12,885 nucleotides of DNA from Wolbachia sp. (GCA_028803175.1 JARBCG010000147.1:1-12885); one strand, 5' to 3'; shown: positions 1 to 7,357, counted from the stretch's first letter. Made by a program: numbers and translations. The notes: a model not told the origin generated them from the sequence alone.

Positions 1-87
1 CTCTCTTAGGTACCTCCTTAATTTTTTACAATATTTGAGTTTACCCTATTTCCCTGGCTTTTTTGTTTTCTTCTAATCCATAATTGG
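1..87 (-). mobile_element. 5' end of a repeated, probably mobile element (left copy, facing out)
   Basis: Read on the minus strand, this segment matches 12794-12885 almost base for base: about four substitutions and one A-run length difference over the first 77 or so bases. The match begins at CCAATTATGG (78-87 on the reverse strand) and runs through a perfect Shine-Dalgarno core, AAGGAGGT. Just after GGAGGTACC the copies diverge, and the ATG seen in the right copy is not present here (AGAG instead). The layout of a sharp outer edge, about 85 bases of leader, a strong ribosome binding site and then a gene start fits the 5' end of an insertion sequence. The transposase itself lies outside the window, so the IS family cannot be named. 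The edge abuts an ankyrin-repeat coding remnant, which suggests insertion into that gene. Confidence 0.6.
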
Positions 88-97
88 TGTTTGTAGT

Positions 98-562
98 AGA
101 CCATTATATTGGCTTACGGAAAATGGTAATTACAAAGCAAAGTAAAATATTCAGATAAATTAAGAAGGATTGTTAATGCTAAATGTGAGTATAGCGTTAC
201 TCCATTACATTTAGCTGCTGGAAATGGATGGTTGAACATAGGCAGCATCTGATCGATAAAGGTGCTAATATTGATGCTGGGGGGACTATTTTTACCAAAC
301 ACCACCGTACTGGGCTGTTAAGAATGGAGAGTTAGATATAGTAAAGTACATTATTCAAGAAAATGCTAATGTTAACACTAAGGATAAGGACGACAATACC
401 TCAACACATCTTGCTGCTTTAAAAGGGAAAGTTGCTGCCAAAGTGCTACTAAAACACAACGCAGATATCAATGCTAAAAATAACGAGGGAATGAATGCGT
501 TACACTATGCCACTAATGGTAATAATCAGAAGCTTGTAGAATTACTTTTATCCTATCCTTAA
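98..562 (+). pseudogene. Ankyrin-repeat protein, 5'-truncated and frameshifted remnant
   Basis: The ankyrin consensus (TPLH.AA..G, then L...GA.IN.K) can be read only by changing frame. Frame 1 gives RPLYWLTENGNYKAK and then a stop at 143. The next frame gives a repeat with VTPLHLAAGNG (about 142-235). The third gives LIDKGANIDA (249-278). From 284 to the TAA at 560-562 one frame stays open and gives about three more repeats, including WAVKNGELDIVKYIIQ, THLAALKGKVAAKVLL and NALHYATNG. At least three frameshifts are therefore needed. The upstream end is lost at the mobile-element edge near 87. Ankyrin proteins in this group of endosymbionts are often thought to act on host proteins, but this copy cannot make a normal product. 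No intact start codon with a ribosome binding site is visible. Confidence 0.85.
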
Positions 563-619
563 AGCTACTTAAAATATTTTAGATTCAGAAGTAACATTAA
601 GTCATGTTTTTTATTTATA

Positions 620-648
620 TTGACAGTATATATGACATCGTTTACAAT
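620..648 (+). promoter_or_regulatory. Sigma-70-type promoter of rplU-rpmA
   Basis: TTGACA (620-625) is a perfect -35 box. It is followed by a 17-base spacer and TACAAT (643-648), a 5/6 match to the -10 box. Transcription would start near 655 and leave a leader of about 24 bases before the rplU ATG. It is the best promoter match in the window and sits exactly where a ribosomal-protein operon needs one. Confidence 0.8.
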
Positions 649-678
649 TAAGATTGGTAATAAAAATTTATAATTATT

Positions 679-981
679 ATGTTTGCAGTAATTGAAACTG
701 GTGGAAAGCAATATTTAGTCAAAAAAGGCAGTGTAATAAAAGTAGAGAAATTAGAAGCCGAGAAAGGAAAAGAGGTAGAAATCAACAAGGTGATTTGTGT
801 TTCAAACAACAGCTTATCTTATTCCTCTAATGCTACTGTTAAAGCTGAAGTATTGGAACAGTGTAGAGGAGAAAAAATTATAATTTTCAAAAAGAAGAGA
901 AGAAAAAATTATCGCAGAAAGGCCGGTCATAGGCAGTGCATAACTGTTCTTCGTATCAATGAAATTAATCTTCAAAAGTAA
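679..981 (+). CDS. rplU: 50S ribosomal protein L21
   Basis: L21 binds 23S rRNA in the large ribosomal subunit. The 100-residue product begins with the family signature MFAVIETGGKQYLVKKG and has the very basic central-to-C-terminal segment typical of L21 (FKKKRRKNYRRKAGHRQ, about residues 71-88). The length matches the usual figure of roughly 100 residues. The ATG at 679 gives the standard L21 N-terminus. There is no clear Shine-Dalgarno sequence in the short leader, which is all A/T apart from GATTGG. The stop codon overlaps the ribosome binding site of rpmA, so the two genes form one operon with probable translational coupling. This rplU-rpmA order is widespread in bacteria. Confidence 0.97.
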   Translation: MFAVIETGGKQYLVKKGSVIKVEKLEAEKGKEVEINKVICVSNNSLSYSSNATVKAEVLEQCRGEKIIIFKKKRRKNYRRKAGHRQCITVLRINEINLQK

Positions 982-985
982 GGAG
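980..985 (+). promoter_or_regulatory. rpmA ribosome binding site overlapping the rplU stop
   Basis: AAGGAG lies eight bases before the rpmA ATG. Its first two bases are the last two of the rplU TAA stop codon. Ribosomes terminating on rplU therefore finish on the rpmA start signal, which suggests coupled, equal translation of L21 and L27. Confidence 0.8.
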
Positions 986-993
986 TAAAAGAT

Positions 994-1242
994 ATGGCAA
1001 CTAAAAAATCAGGTGGTAGTTCCTGTAATGGTAGAGATTCTCCAGGTCGTAGGTTAGGGATAAAGAAAAATGGGAAAGTTATTCCTGGTAATATAATTGT
1101 CCGTCAAAGAGGTACAAAGTTTCATCCTGGAAGAAATGTTGGTATGGGTAAGGATCACACTATTTTTGCTAAAATAGAGGGCTTGGTCAACTTTAGAAGA
1201 TCAGCAAATAAGAAAACTTTTATTGATGTTATTTCCGATTGA
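994..1242 (+). CDS. rpmA: 50S ribosomal protein L27
   Basis: L27 sits near the peptidyl-transferase centre, with its N-terminal tail reaching towards the tRNA acceptor ends. The 82-residue product starts MATKKSGGSSCNGRDSPGRR and carries the hallmark GNIIVRQRGTKFHPG (about residues 31-45), followed by GRNVGMGKDHTIFA. There is no extra N-terminal cleavage peptide of the kind seen in Firmicutes. The loop between KKNG and PGN appears about one residue shorter than in the E. coli protein. The gene follows rplU by 12 bases and has a strong ribosome binding site. It is followed by tRNA-Ile with no clear terminator, so read-through into the tRNA is possible. Confidence 0.97.
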   Translation: MATKKSGGSSCNGRDSPGRRLGIKKNGKVIPGNIIVRQRGTKFHPGRNVGMGKDHTIFAKIEGLVNFRRSANKKTFIDVISD

Positions 1243-1250
1243 TGATGGTG

Positions 1251-1270
1251 TACAAGCTTCGGCTTAGGTA
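1251..1270 (+). other. Small UUCG-tetraloop hairpin after rpmA
   Basis: AAGC (1254-1257), TTCG (1258-1261) and GCTT (1262-1265) form a four-base stem capped by a very stable UUCG loop. An outer TAC/GTA pairing across a two-base bulge can extend it. It lies nine bases after the rpmA stop. There is no T-run after it, so it is more likely an mRNA 3'-end or processing structure between rpmA and the tRNA than an intrinsic terminator. Confidence 0.4.
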
Positions 1271-1281
1271 AAAATTCAGTG

Positions 1282-1355
<74 letters not shown>

Positions 1356-1694
1356 TCATTCATCATACGCGAGCTCCTCCCTAGGTTGGTTCTAGTATAG
1401 CCAAAATTCCCAATAATAGCTAGCTTTTCACCCATATGCATACAACATTTTTGTACCTAATTATTTTCCCCAAAATTTCTATTATTTTTGTATAATCCAT
1501 TAACCTTTAGCTATTTTTCTCTAAAAGGTAGGACATTTTTGCCCGTTTTTAAGAAAATCAAAGAGTAAATAAGTAAATAAAGGAATTTAAGATAGAACTA
1601 ATGTTTCTTTTAAAAAATATTTAGTTAAAAAAATGTTGATTTGTATATGAATTTGGTTGCCATAAAATGCTAGATTGAGTATATCTGTATCGTT
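1356..1694. other. Gene-free A/T-rich stretch between tRNA-Ile and the IS256 relic
   Basis: I find no coding sequence here on either strand. It has A/T runs, a short tandem copy of an eight-base unit around 1565-1582 (TAAATAAG then TAAATAAA), and no recognisable promoter pair or terminator. An IS256-type left terminal repeat matching the right end (TTTGACACAG near 2776) was looked for and not found, so the left edge of the IS relic may be lost within this stretch. Confidence 0.5.
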
Positions 1695-2765
1695 ATGGTT
1701 TTATGTGATAATGAATTGCTCCGTGCTATAAATAAGCTGCTATAGGCAAGCTTAGAGGGAGAAATGGAAAACCATCTATCACATGACGAAAACAAAGAAG
1801 ACAATAGAAGAAATGGCAAATGTTCAAAGACTTTACAGACAAGTTCTAGGTCATTTGAGCTACTAACACCAAGGGACAGATGAGGAAGTTTTGAGCTACA
1901 AATAGTAAAAAGAGACAAATGAGCCGATATCCTGAGCTTGAAACAAAAATCCTAAGCATGTTTGCCGGCTGTATGGGATACAAGGATATAACGTCACATG
2001 CTGAGAATATGTATGACGATAAGATATCAACGGCTGAAATATCGAGCATTACCGATAAATTATTGCCATTGATAAACGAATGGCTATGTTGCACTTTACA
2101 GGTAGTTTATCTGATAGTTCTTATGGATGGAATGTTTTTTAAAGTCAAATGGGACGGACGCTGTATAAGTAAGTGCATGTATAACATGTTAGGCATAGAT
2201 CAGAATGGCGAAAAAGAGGTAGTATGCTTCTATTTGGCTGAAAGCAAAGGAGCGAACTTCTGACTCAGAGTATTAAACGATCTGAAAGAAAGAGGAGTAG
2301 AAGATATCCTTATTGCTTGTGTTGATTGGCTAAAAAGCTTTCCTGCAGCTATAAACAGCATCTTTCCTAACGCAGAATGCAGATGTCTATAGTGAACCAG
2401 ATACGCAACTCACTGAAGTATGTAGCTAGCAAAGATACAAAGAGCTTTTTAGGTGATTTGAAGAAGGTATATCAAGCCTCAAATAAGGAAATGCCGAGAA
2501 TTATTTATTGGAGTTGGATAAAAATGTGGTGCAAGTTAGACGGGTAATTTACACCACAAATCCCATAGAGGTGATACACAGGTAAATTAAGAAATTTACC
2601 AAAACCAATGGAGTGTTTACCAGCATAAATGCCTTGTACAAGCTGGCATATTATGCTACAAGGAAGGTAGAAGAAAAATGGATAGTGCCTATACAAAACT
2701 TGACATTAACACTATTCCAACTTGATATTTTCTTTCCTGGTAGACTGAAAATTGAGTTGATCTAA
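1695..2765 (+). pseudogene. IS256-family (mutator-type) transposase, heavily decayed
   Basis: Spliced across frames, the reading gives a recognisable IS256 transposase. The N-terminal part is NELLRAINKLL, a stop, then LEGEMENHLS and FELLTPRDR (from 1695). The core is LETKILSMFAGCMGYKDI and IVLMDGMFFKVKWDGR (1919-2260), then ILIACVDWLKSFPAAINSIFP, IVNQIRNSLKYVASKD and IYTTNPIEVIHR. The C-terminal part ends at the TAA at 2763-2765. All three catalytic acids can be placed: D in LMDG, D in CVDW and E in TNPIE. Damage includes in-frame stops near 1743 and 1881, a frameshift near 1915, TGA in place of the conserved Trp after GANF (2261-2263), a frameshift near 2390, a missing segment near 2500 where the conserved W/SW block should be, and TAA at HR-TAA-IKK. 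The one-codon change from the usual CVDG to CVDW is a further sign of drift. Confidence 0.9.
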
Positions 2766-2771
2766 AAATGC

Positions 2772-2785
2772 GGTTTGACACAGTT
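2772..2785 (+). repeat. Probable right-end remnant of the IS256-type element
   Basis: Just past the transposase stop lies TTTGACACAGTT, which resembles the GACACAG-containing terminal inverted repeats of some IS256-family members. The reverse complement expected at the left end was not found upstream of 1695, so the assignment rests on position and partial likeness. Confidence 0.35.
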
Positions 2786-2896
2786 TATTTAACACTCACT
2801 TTCTTAACATTAAAGATCTTCTACATAAGAATCTCTTTATTAAACAGCAAAGAGGTCATGTGTTACTAAGTATCCTTTAGGTTCATCTTGGCCGTG

Positions 2897-3306
2897 TTAA
2901 AAACTTAATTCAGTTTCATATTTTTTTGTAGAATTACCACTTTTATCATAAAATGCTAAGTTAATATTGAAGTGATCGGAGTTGTCATCATATTTTTCTT
3001 TAATTCTAACATTATTATTAAGAGCTATGTATTCTATCAGATTATTCTATAGTGCTTTTGCAGTTACCATTTTCGCATGATATTTTTATTTCTAACATTA
3101 CTATAATCTATTTTATAATGCCCTGATAATTTATATAGCTAATAGTTGCCAGCGCAGATTACGAAATCTGTACTACCGTCTTGCTGTTGATCAACCTTAA
3201 AAGTATGACTTTCTTCTTTATTTTTTTCTTTTCTTGCTTTTAATTCATCTGCTAATAATTGTAGTTCATTCATTAAATTTTTGTTGGTAAGATCTGTTTC
3301 GCTCAT
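2897..3306 (-). pseudogene. Small unknown protein, frameshifted remnant
   Basis: On the minus strand an ATG at 3306 opens MSETDLTNKNLMNELQLLAD and continues through DELKARKEKNKEE, a charged and probably helical segment, to ICAGNY and a TAG about 53 codons in. Coding character continues in other frames: LYKLSGHYKIDYSNVRNKNI, then SCENGNCKSTIE, then NLIEYIALNNNVRIKEK and a final frame ending KKYETELSF at the TAA at 2897-2899. Joined together this would be a protein of about 130 residues with at least three frameshifts. I do not recognise a family. It may be a genus-specific hypothetical protein. It lies divergently from atpG, with 132 bases between the two starts. Confidence 0.65.
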
Positions 3307-3381
3307 AGGAACCTAGTAGTTAGATAATCTGGCTTCATCATATTAATCAAGTGAGCAAAGTCAATTTCATAGCAAAAAAAC

Positions 3382-3412
3382 TTGTCTTTTAGCAAAAACG
3401 ATTATATATACT
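3382..3412 (+). promoter_or_regulatory. Candidate promoter of atpG
   Basis: TTGTCT (3382-3387) can serve as a -35 box. It is followed by TATATA at 17 bases (3405-3410), overlapped by TATACT (3407-3412) at 19 bases. Transcription would start about 20 bases before the ATG at 3439. This placement supports the later start codon, because the longer reading frame would begin inside the -35 box. Confidence 0.5.
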
Positions 3413-3438
3413 TTAATAAGTTAGAATTGTTCGTTGAA

Positions 3439-4308
3439 ATGAAAAGCTTAAAGGAGCTGTCTTTAAGAATTAAAAACATTAAGTCTGTGCAGAAGACTAC
3501 TAAGATAATGCAAATGGTTTCTGCAGCAAAATTGTTACAAAGTCAAAAAAAGTTGTTGAATTCAAGATTATACATATCCAAGTTGCATAATGTCATTTCT
3601 TCATTAATGCTGTCATCCGATCAAAAGTTATTAGCAAAAGCTTCGAACGTTGGTGATGACAATTCTTATTTGGCATTTATTATTGCTTCTGATCGTGGCT
3701 TGTGCGGTAACTTTAACTCTTCTATTATCAAATTTAGTCAAGAGCATATACATAAGCTAACCTCAAATGGTAAAAAAGTAGATATCGTGTTTGTTGGGAA
3801 AAGAGCTTTTGATATAGGCAAGAGTAGATTTGACTCTCAAAATATCTTAAAAACTGAAAATAGTAAAGGCGTCACACTAAAGCAAGCATGTGATTCTATT
3901 GATAATATAGACTTCAATAAATATAATAGGGTGCAGGTCTTTTATAATAAGTTTTATAATACCTTCACACAAAAGCCAACGTTGGAAACAATAAAGCCAT
4001 GGGATAGTGGTTTATCTTTGATTGACAGCACTTTAGTTGATACAACAAATTATAACCATGAGTATGAGCCTCAAAATATTGAGTTTATTTTAAAGTCTTT
4101 AATTAAAGATTATATCGCAGTTGCGCTTTATTCTGCCATACTAGAAAGTGCAACAAGTGAAAATTGTGCTAGAATGGTTGCTATGGAATCAGCAAATAGG
4201 AATACTAAAGAAATGCTAAACGAATTAGCACTACTTTATAATCGCTCTCGCCAGGCAGCAATTACAACTGACTTGATTGAAGTCATAAGTGGTGCAGAAT
4301 CTTTATAG
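3439..4308 (+). CDS. atpG: ATP synthase F1 subunit gamma
   Basis: The gamma subunit is the central rotating shaft of F1Fo ATP synthase and couples proton flow at the inner membrane to ATP synthesis. From the ATG at 3439 the product has 289 residues, the normal length. The N-terminal helix reads MKSLKELSLRIKNIKSVQKT, then TKIMQMVSAAKL. The conserved SDRGLCGNFNSSI follows at about residues 90-102. The C-terminal shaft helix holds ENCARMVAMESANRNTKEML and LLYNRSRQAAITTDL, then EVISGAESL. An in-frame TTG at 3382 would add 19 residues (SFSKNDYIYF and more) with no family counterpart, so I rejected it. The gene stands apart from other atp genes, as is common in Rickettsiales. pmbA follows after 19 bases, so the two may share a transcript. 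Confidence 0.97.
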   Translation: MKSLKELSLRIKNIKSVQKTTKIMQMVSAAKLLQSQKKLLNSRLYISKLHNVISSLMLSSDQKLLAKASNVGDDNSYLAFIIASDRGLCGNFNSSIIKFSQEHIHKLTSNGKKVDIVFVGKRAFDIGKSRFDSQNILKTENSKGVTLKQACDSIDNIDFNKYNRVQVFYNKFYNTFTQKPTLETIKPWDSGLSLIDSTLVDTTNYNHEYEPQNIEFILKSLIKDYIAVALYSAILESATSENCARMVAMESANRNTKEMLNELALLYNRSRQAAITTDLIEVISGAESL

Positions 4309-4314
4309 AAATCT

Positions 4315-4320
4315 AAAGGA
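4315..4320 (+). promoter_or_regulatory. Ribosome binding site supporting the GTG start of pmbA
   Basis: AAAGGA lies seven bases before GTG at 4328. It supports that non-ATG start, and there is no competing ATG in frame close by. Confidence 0.5.
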
Positions 4321-4327
4321 ATAAAGA

Positions 4328-5662
4328 GTGAATATACTAAGCATTGTAGCAGATATCACTAAACTAATAAAAAAGCAAAGCTTAGACGCAGAAGTAGTTG
4401 TGTGCAAAACTAATAAAATTTCAGTTTCTCAACGTTTATCAAAGGTAGAGAAAATATCACAATCTAAAAATTGCACCGTAGGAATCATGGCCATAGCAAA
4501 TAAAAACAAAGCTGCATACATTTCCACAAATGACTTAAATAACCTTAGTGATACAGTAGATCAAGTAGTAGAAATGGCAAAAAATGCACCAGAAGATCAT
4601 TATATTAATTTTGCTGTAGAAGGTGGTAATTACAACTCTTCTACAGACTTAAGTATCTTAGATAATAATATTATCACTGTTGACAATCTCAAAGAAATTA
4701 CTGAAGCTGCAGAAAATTCAGCTTTTGCATACAAAGACATTACTAACTCTGAAGGATCATCATCTTCATATTTTTTAGTTAACACAGCATTATCTACTGT
4801 TTCTGGTTTTATTGGTTCATTTAGTAAGTCAACCTTTACTAATCAGGTCTCTGTTGTTGCTGGGAAAGAAAGTGAAATGAAGGTCGGCTATGATTATGAC
4901 ATATCATGTAATTTTTGCGATCTAAAGTCACCAGAATCAATTGGAAAAGAGGCAGCACAAAGAGCAATTGCTCAATTAAATTCGCGTACGATAAAAACTG
5001 GCAAGTTCCCAGTAATTTTTGAAAAAAGAGCAGCAAAAGAGCTAGTAAAAAGCTTTGCCTCTGCAATAAATGGCAGTAGAATAGCAAGCAACAGTTCTTT
5101 TTTGAGAAATAGTTTAAACACTCAAATTTTCAATAATAGAATTAATATTATCGATGATCCATTATTGTTAAAAGGCATAGCATCAAGACCATTTGATGGA
5201 GAAGGAATAACTAGCAAAAAAAATATATTTGTAAAAAATGGAGTGCTACAAAATTGGATTTTAGATCTGTATTCGGCTAAAAAATTAAAATTGGAAACAA
5301 CTGGAAGCGCAACTCGTGTAAGTAATGCTTCAATCATTCCTGCAGCTAGTAATTTTTATATTGAAAATGGTAGCATTTCATGTGAAGAGCTAATTAAAGA
5401 GGTGAAAGAAGGAATATATGTTACAGATCTATTTGGCTTTGGTATCAATTTAATCAATGGTGATTACAGTCAAGGTGCATATGGGTTCTTTATAGAAAAT
5501 GGAAAAGTAACTTACCCAGTACATGAAATTACTATTGCGAGTAACCTGAGTTACATGTTTAGCAACTTAACAGTTGCAAATGACCTAAGTTTTTGTGGAC
5601 AGTTTAATTCTCCTACAATTAAGGTTGGAGAAATGACAGTAGCAGGTTCACTCAATAATTAA
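4328..5662 (+). CDS. pmbA: TldE/PmbA, partner subunit of the TldD-TldE metalloprotease
   Basis: TldE forms a heterodimer with TldD. In known systems TldD carries the zinc-binding HExxxH motif and the pair degrades unfolded or short peptides; in E. coli it matures microcin B17 and breaks down the CcdA antitoxin. This 444-residue product matches the family length of about 450. It has the N-terminal domain with DAEVVVCKTNKISVSQR, the central FEKRAAKELVKSFASAINGS, and the diagnostic PFDGEGITSKKNIFVKNGVL followed by LDLYSAKKLKLETTGSATR (about residues 298-337). The C-terminal GDYSQGAYGFFIENGKVTYP and GEMTVAGSLNN are also family hallmarks. I see no HExxxH, as expected for the TldE side. Start is GTG. 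tldD is not in the window, so the partner must be encoded elsewhere. Confidence 0.93.
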   Translation: MNILSIVADITKLIKKQSLDAEVVVCKTNKISVSQRLSKVEKISQSKNCTVGIMAIANKNKAAYISTNDLNNLSDTVDQVVEMAKNAPEDHYINFAVEGGNYNSSTDLSILDNNIITVDNLKEITEAAENSAFAYKDITNSEGSSSSYFLVNTALSTVSGFIGSFSKSTFTNQVSVVAGKESEMKVGYDYDISCNFCDLKSPESIGKEAAQRAIAQLNSRTIKTGKFPVIFEKRAAKELVKSFASAINGSRIASNSSFLRNSLNTQIFNNRINIIDDPLLLKGIASRPFDGEGITSKKNIFVKNGVLQNWILDLYSAKKLKLETTGSATRVSNASIIPAASNFYIENGSISCEELIKEVKEGIYVTDLFGFGINLINGDYSQGAYGFFIENGKVTYPVHEITIASNLSYMFSNLTVANDLSFCGQFNSPTIKVGEMTVAGSLNN

Positions 5663-5671
5663 AAATTTTAG

Positions 5672-5699
5672 TTGCATTAATATAATAATCATGTATAAT
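5672..5699 (+). promoter_or_regulatory. Candidate promoter of the cold-shock gene
   Basis: TTGCAT (5672-5677), a 16-base spacer and a perfect TATAAT (5694-5699) form a good sigma-70-type pair just after pmbA. Transcription would start near 5706 and leave a leader of about 130 bases before the ATG at 5839, long for this compact region. A second TATAAT at 5681-5686 lacks a suitable -35 box. Confidence 0.55.
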
Positions 5700-5740
5700 T
5701 ACTTACATAATGTTAGGAATAGACTATTGAATATAAAAGT

Positions 5741-5757
5741 TTAGCTTCAAAAGCTAA
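5741..5757 (+). promoter_or_regulatory. Hairpin in the leader of the cold-shock gene
   Basis: TTAGCTT (5741-5747), loop CAA, AAGCTAA (5751-5757) make a perfect seven-base stem, extendable by G-T pairs. No T-run follows, so an intrinsic terminator for pmbA is unlikely. Given the probable promoter upstream, it would lie in the 5' untranslated leader, where cold-shock genes of other bacteria keep temperature-responsive structure. Confidence 0.45.
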
Positions 5758-5838
5758 GTATTAGGGTATTCTCAATCGTAATTTCAAAGTTTTTCATCAC
5801 ATTAGGTAATAGTAATTAATAATTTAGGAGTTGTTTAA

Positions 5839-6081
5839 ATGGAAACTGGTACTTTAAAGTGGTTTAATACCGAAAAAGGATATGGTTTTATCAAGCCAGA
5901 TACAGGTGAAGACGATGTTTTTGTTCATATCAGTGCGTTGGATTCAGGAATAAATCTCAATAATCTAGAAGATAAAAAAAGTGGAAAAGGGCCAAGAGTA
6001 AGCTACGAGCTTAGAGAAGAACGTGGTAGAGATGGGAGAGAGAAAAAATCTGCAATAAATTTAAAATTATTAAAAGATTAA
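5839..6081 (+). CDS. Cold-shock-domain RNA-binding protein (CspA family)
   Basis: Proteins of this family are small five-stranded beta barrels that bind single-stranded RNA and DNA, melt mRNA structure and act as RNA chaperones. The 80-residue product begins METGTLKWFNTEKGYGFIKP, which carries the RNP1 motif KGYGFI (residues 14-19). RNP2 follows as VFVHIS (about residues 27-32). The segment DKKSGKGPRVSYELREERG closes the barrel, and the tail is basic. The start has a TAGGAG ribosome binding site about eight bases upstream. It sits 43 bases before an RNA helicase, a pairing that makes sense for joint mRNA unwinding. In Wolbachia-type genomes it is usually labelled as a csp gene, but which paralogue it is cannot be decided here. 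Confidence 0.95.
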   Translation: METGTLKWFNTEKGYGFIKPDTGEDDVFVHISALDSGINLNNLEDKKSGKGPRVSYELREERGRDGREKKSAINLKLLKD

Positions 6082-6124
6082 TTTATTTTTAGATGAAAAA
6101 AATTTTTAGCAGAGTCAACAAATT

Positions 6125-7357
6125 GTGAGTAACTTTAATGAGATGGATCTTCCGTTTTCACTTAGACAAGCGTTAGATAAAAATAATGTTTCTGTTCCAA
6201 CTCCCATTCAAATACGGGCAATTCCTTTAGCCTTACAAGGCAAAGATATCCTTGGATCTGCTCAAACAGGAACAGGGAAAACTCTAGCGTTTGCTATTCC
6301 GTTAGTTGCAAAATTGCTGGACAAGTCTAATACCGGCTCAGCTTTAGTTATTGCACCAACTAGAGAACTTGCGCAACAAGTAACAAATGAAATAAGAAAG
6401 CTTTTATTTCAAAGTTCTTCACTGAAGATTTCCCTGTTGATTGGTGGTGAGCCTATTTTTAAGCAGTTGAGTCAACTTCAGAAAAAGCCACAAATTATAA
6501 TAGGTACCCCTGGTCGTATTATAGATCACATTGAACGTAAAACTTTGGTTACCAACAACATTAGTGCTCTCGTGCTTGATGAAACGGATCGTATGTTTGA
6601 TATGGGTTTTGGAGTTCAAGTTGAAGAAATTATGAAGTATTTGCCAAAAGCAAGGCAAACTTTTATGTTTTCTGCAACTCTTCCTGTAGATATAGTTAAA
6701 CTTGCTGAAAAATATCTAAATCAACCAGAACGCATTTCTATTGAGCGTGATACTACAACCTCTAAAAAAATAAAGCAGGAAGTCATCTACGTATCAGAAC
6801 TAGGAAAATATGAGAAGCTTTTGGCACAGTTATGCGAACGAGAAGGGTCTGTTATTATTTTTGTCAAAACAAAGCATGGAGCAGATCAGTTAGCTGATAA
6901 ATTACGTAAAGATGATTACAGTGCTTTAGCAATTCATGGTGACTTAAGGCAACACAAGCGCGAAGGAGTAATTAATTCTTTTCGCCGTGGTCGTAATCAA
7001 ATTATGGTTGCAACTGATGTGGCTTCTCGTGGTCTTGATATCCCGCACATCCAACATGTAATTAACTATGACGCACCACAATCGCAAGCTGATTATATTC
7101 ATCGTATAGGTAGAACTGCACGTGCTGGAGCTGAAGGGTGTGCATTATCTTTCGTTACACCTCAAGACAAGAGAAAATTGCCTGCTTTAGCAGACAAAGA
7201 TGGAGAGCCAAACTTTGATTGCAAGAATATCAAATTCAAGCAAAATAACAACAAAAAGGTCTTTAAAAGACCAAGCGCATTGAAGGCTAAATACGGTAAA
7301 AAAAGAAAGGTCAGTACTTTTAAAAAAAGAAATAGAGTGCTAGAAAAAGCGTTTTAA
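6125..7357 (+). CDS. DEAD-box-family ATP-dependent RNA helicase (motif II is DETD)
   Basis: This enzyme uses ATP to unwind or remodel RNA, as in ribosome assembly and mRNA turnover. All core motifs are visible in the 410 residues: Q motif PTPIQ (25-29), motif I AQTGTGKT (46-53), Ia PTRELAQQV (78-86), Ib TPGR (128-131), motif II DETD (152-155), III SAT (183-185), IV VIIFVKTK (243-250), V ATDVASRGLDIP (296-307) and VI HRIGRTARAG (326-335). A lysine- and arginine-rich tail (about 366-410) probably adds RNA binding, as in the RhlE/CsdA type. Motif II has Thr where the family has Ala (codon ACG at 6584). The catalytic D and E are kept, so activity is plausible. I chose GTG at 6125; no strong ribosome binding site is visible, and an ATG at 6143 would remove only six residues. 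It probably shares a transcript with the cold-shock gene. Confidence 0.95.
   Translation: MSNFNEMDLPFSLRQALDKNNVSVPTPIQIRAIPLALQGKDILGSAQTGTGKTLAFAIPLVAKLLDKSNTGSALVIAPTRELAQQVTNEIRKLLFQSSSLKISLLIGGEPIFKQLSQLQKKPQIIIGTPGRIIDHIERKTLVTNNISALVLDETDRMFDMGFGVQVEEIMKYLPKARQTFMFSATLPVDIVKLAEKYLNQPERISIERDTTTSKKIKQEVIYVSELGKYEKLLAQLCEREGSVIIFVKTKHGADQLADKLRKDDYSALAIHGDLRQHKREGVINSFRRGRNQIMVATDVASRGLDIPHIQHVINYDAPQSQADYIHRIGRTARAGAEGCALSFVTPQDKRKLPALADKDGEPNFDCKNIKFKQNNNKKVFKRPSALKAKYGKKRKVSTFKKRNRVLEKAF

Noticed and set aside
114..305. Minus-strand reading frame over the ankyrin remnant
   Set aside because: Ankyrin-repeat sequence is clear on the plus strand in the same place, so this is the antisense shadow.
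1565..1582. Eight-base tandem repeat (TAAATAAG/TAAATAAA) as a functional iteron
   Set aside because: Only two A/T-rich units in A/T-rich DNA, with no partner motifs of a replication origin or binding site.
2839..2862. Terminator-like pairing CTCTTT...AAAGAG after the IS256 relic
   Set aside because: Six A/T-rich pairs around a ten-base loop, no T-run and no intact gene to terminate; likely chance.
3382..3438. N-terminal extension of the ATP synthase gamma subunit from a TTG codon
   Set aside because: The extra 19 residues have no counterpart in the family, they overlap a candidate promoter, and the ATG at 3439 gives the standard N-terminus MKSLKELSLRI and normal length.
5741..5757. Intrinsic terminator of pmbA
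   Set aside because: The stem is perfect, but no T-run follows and it lies downstream of a good promoter candidate for the cold-shock gene, so a leader structure fits better.
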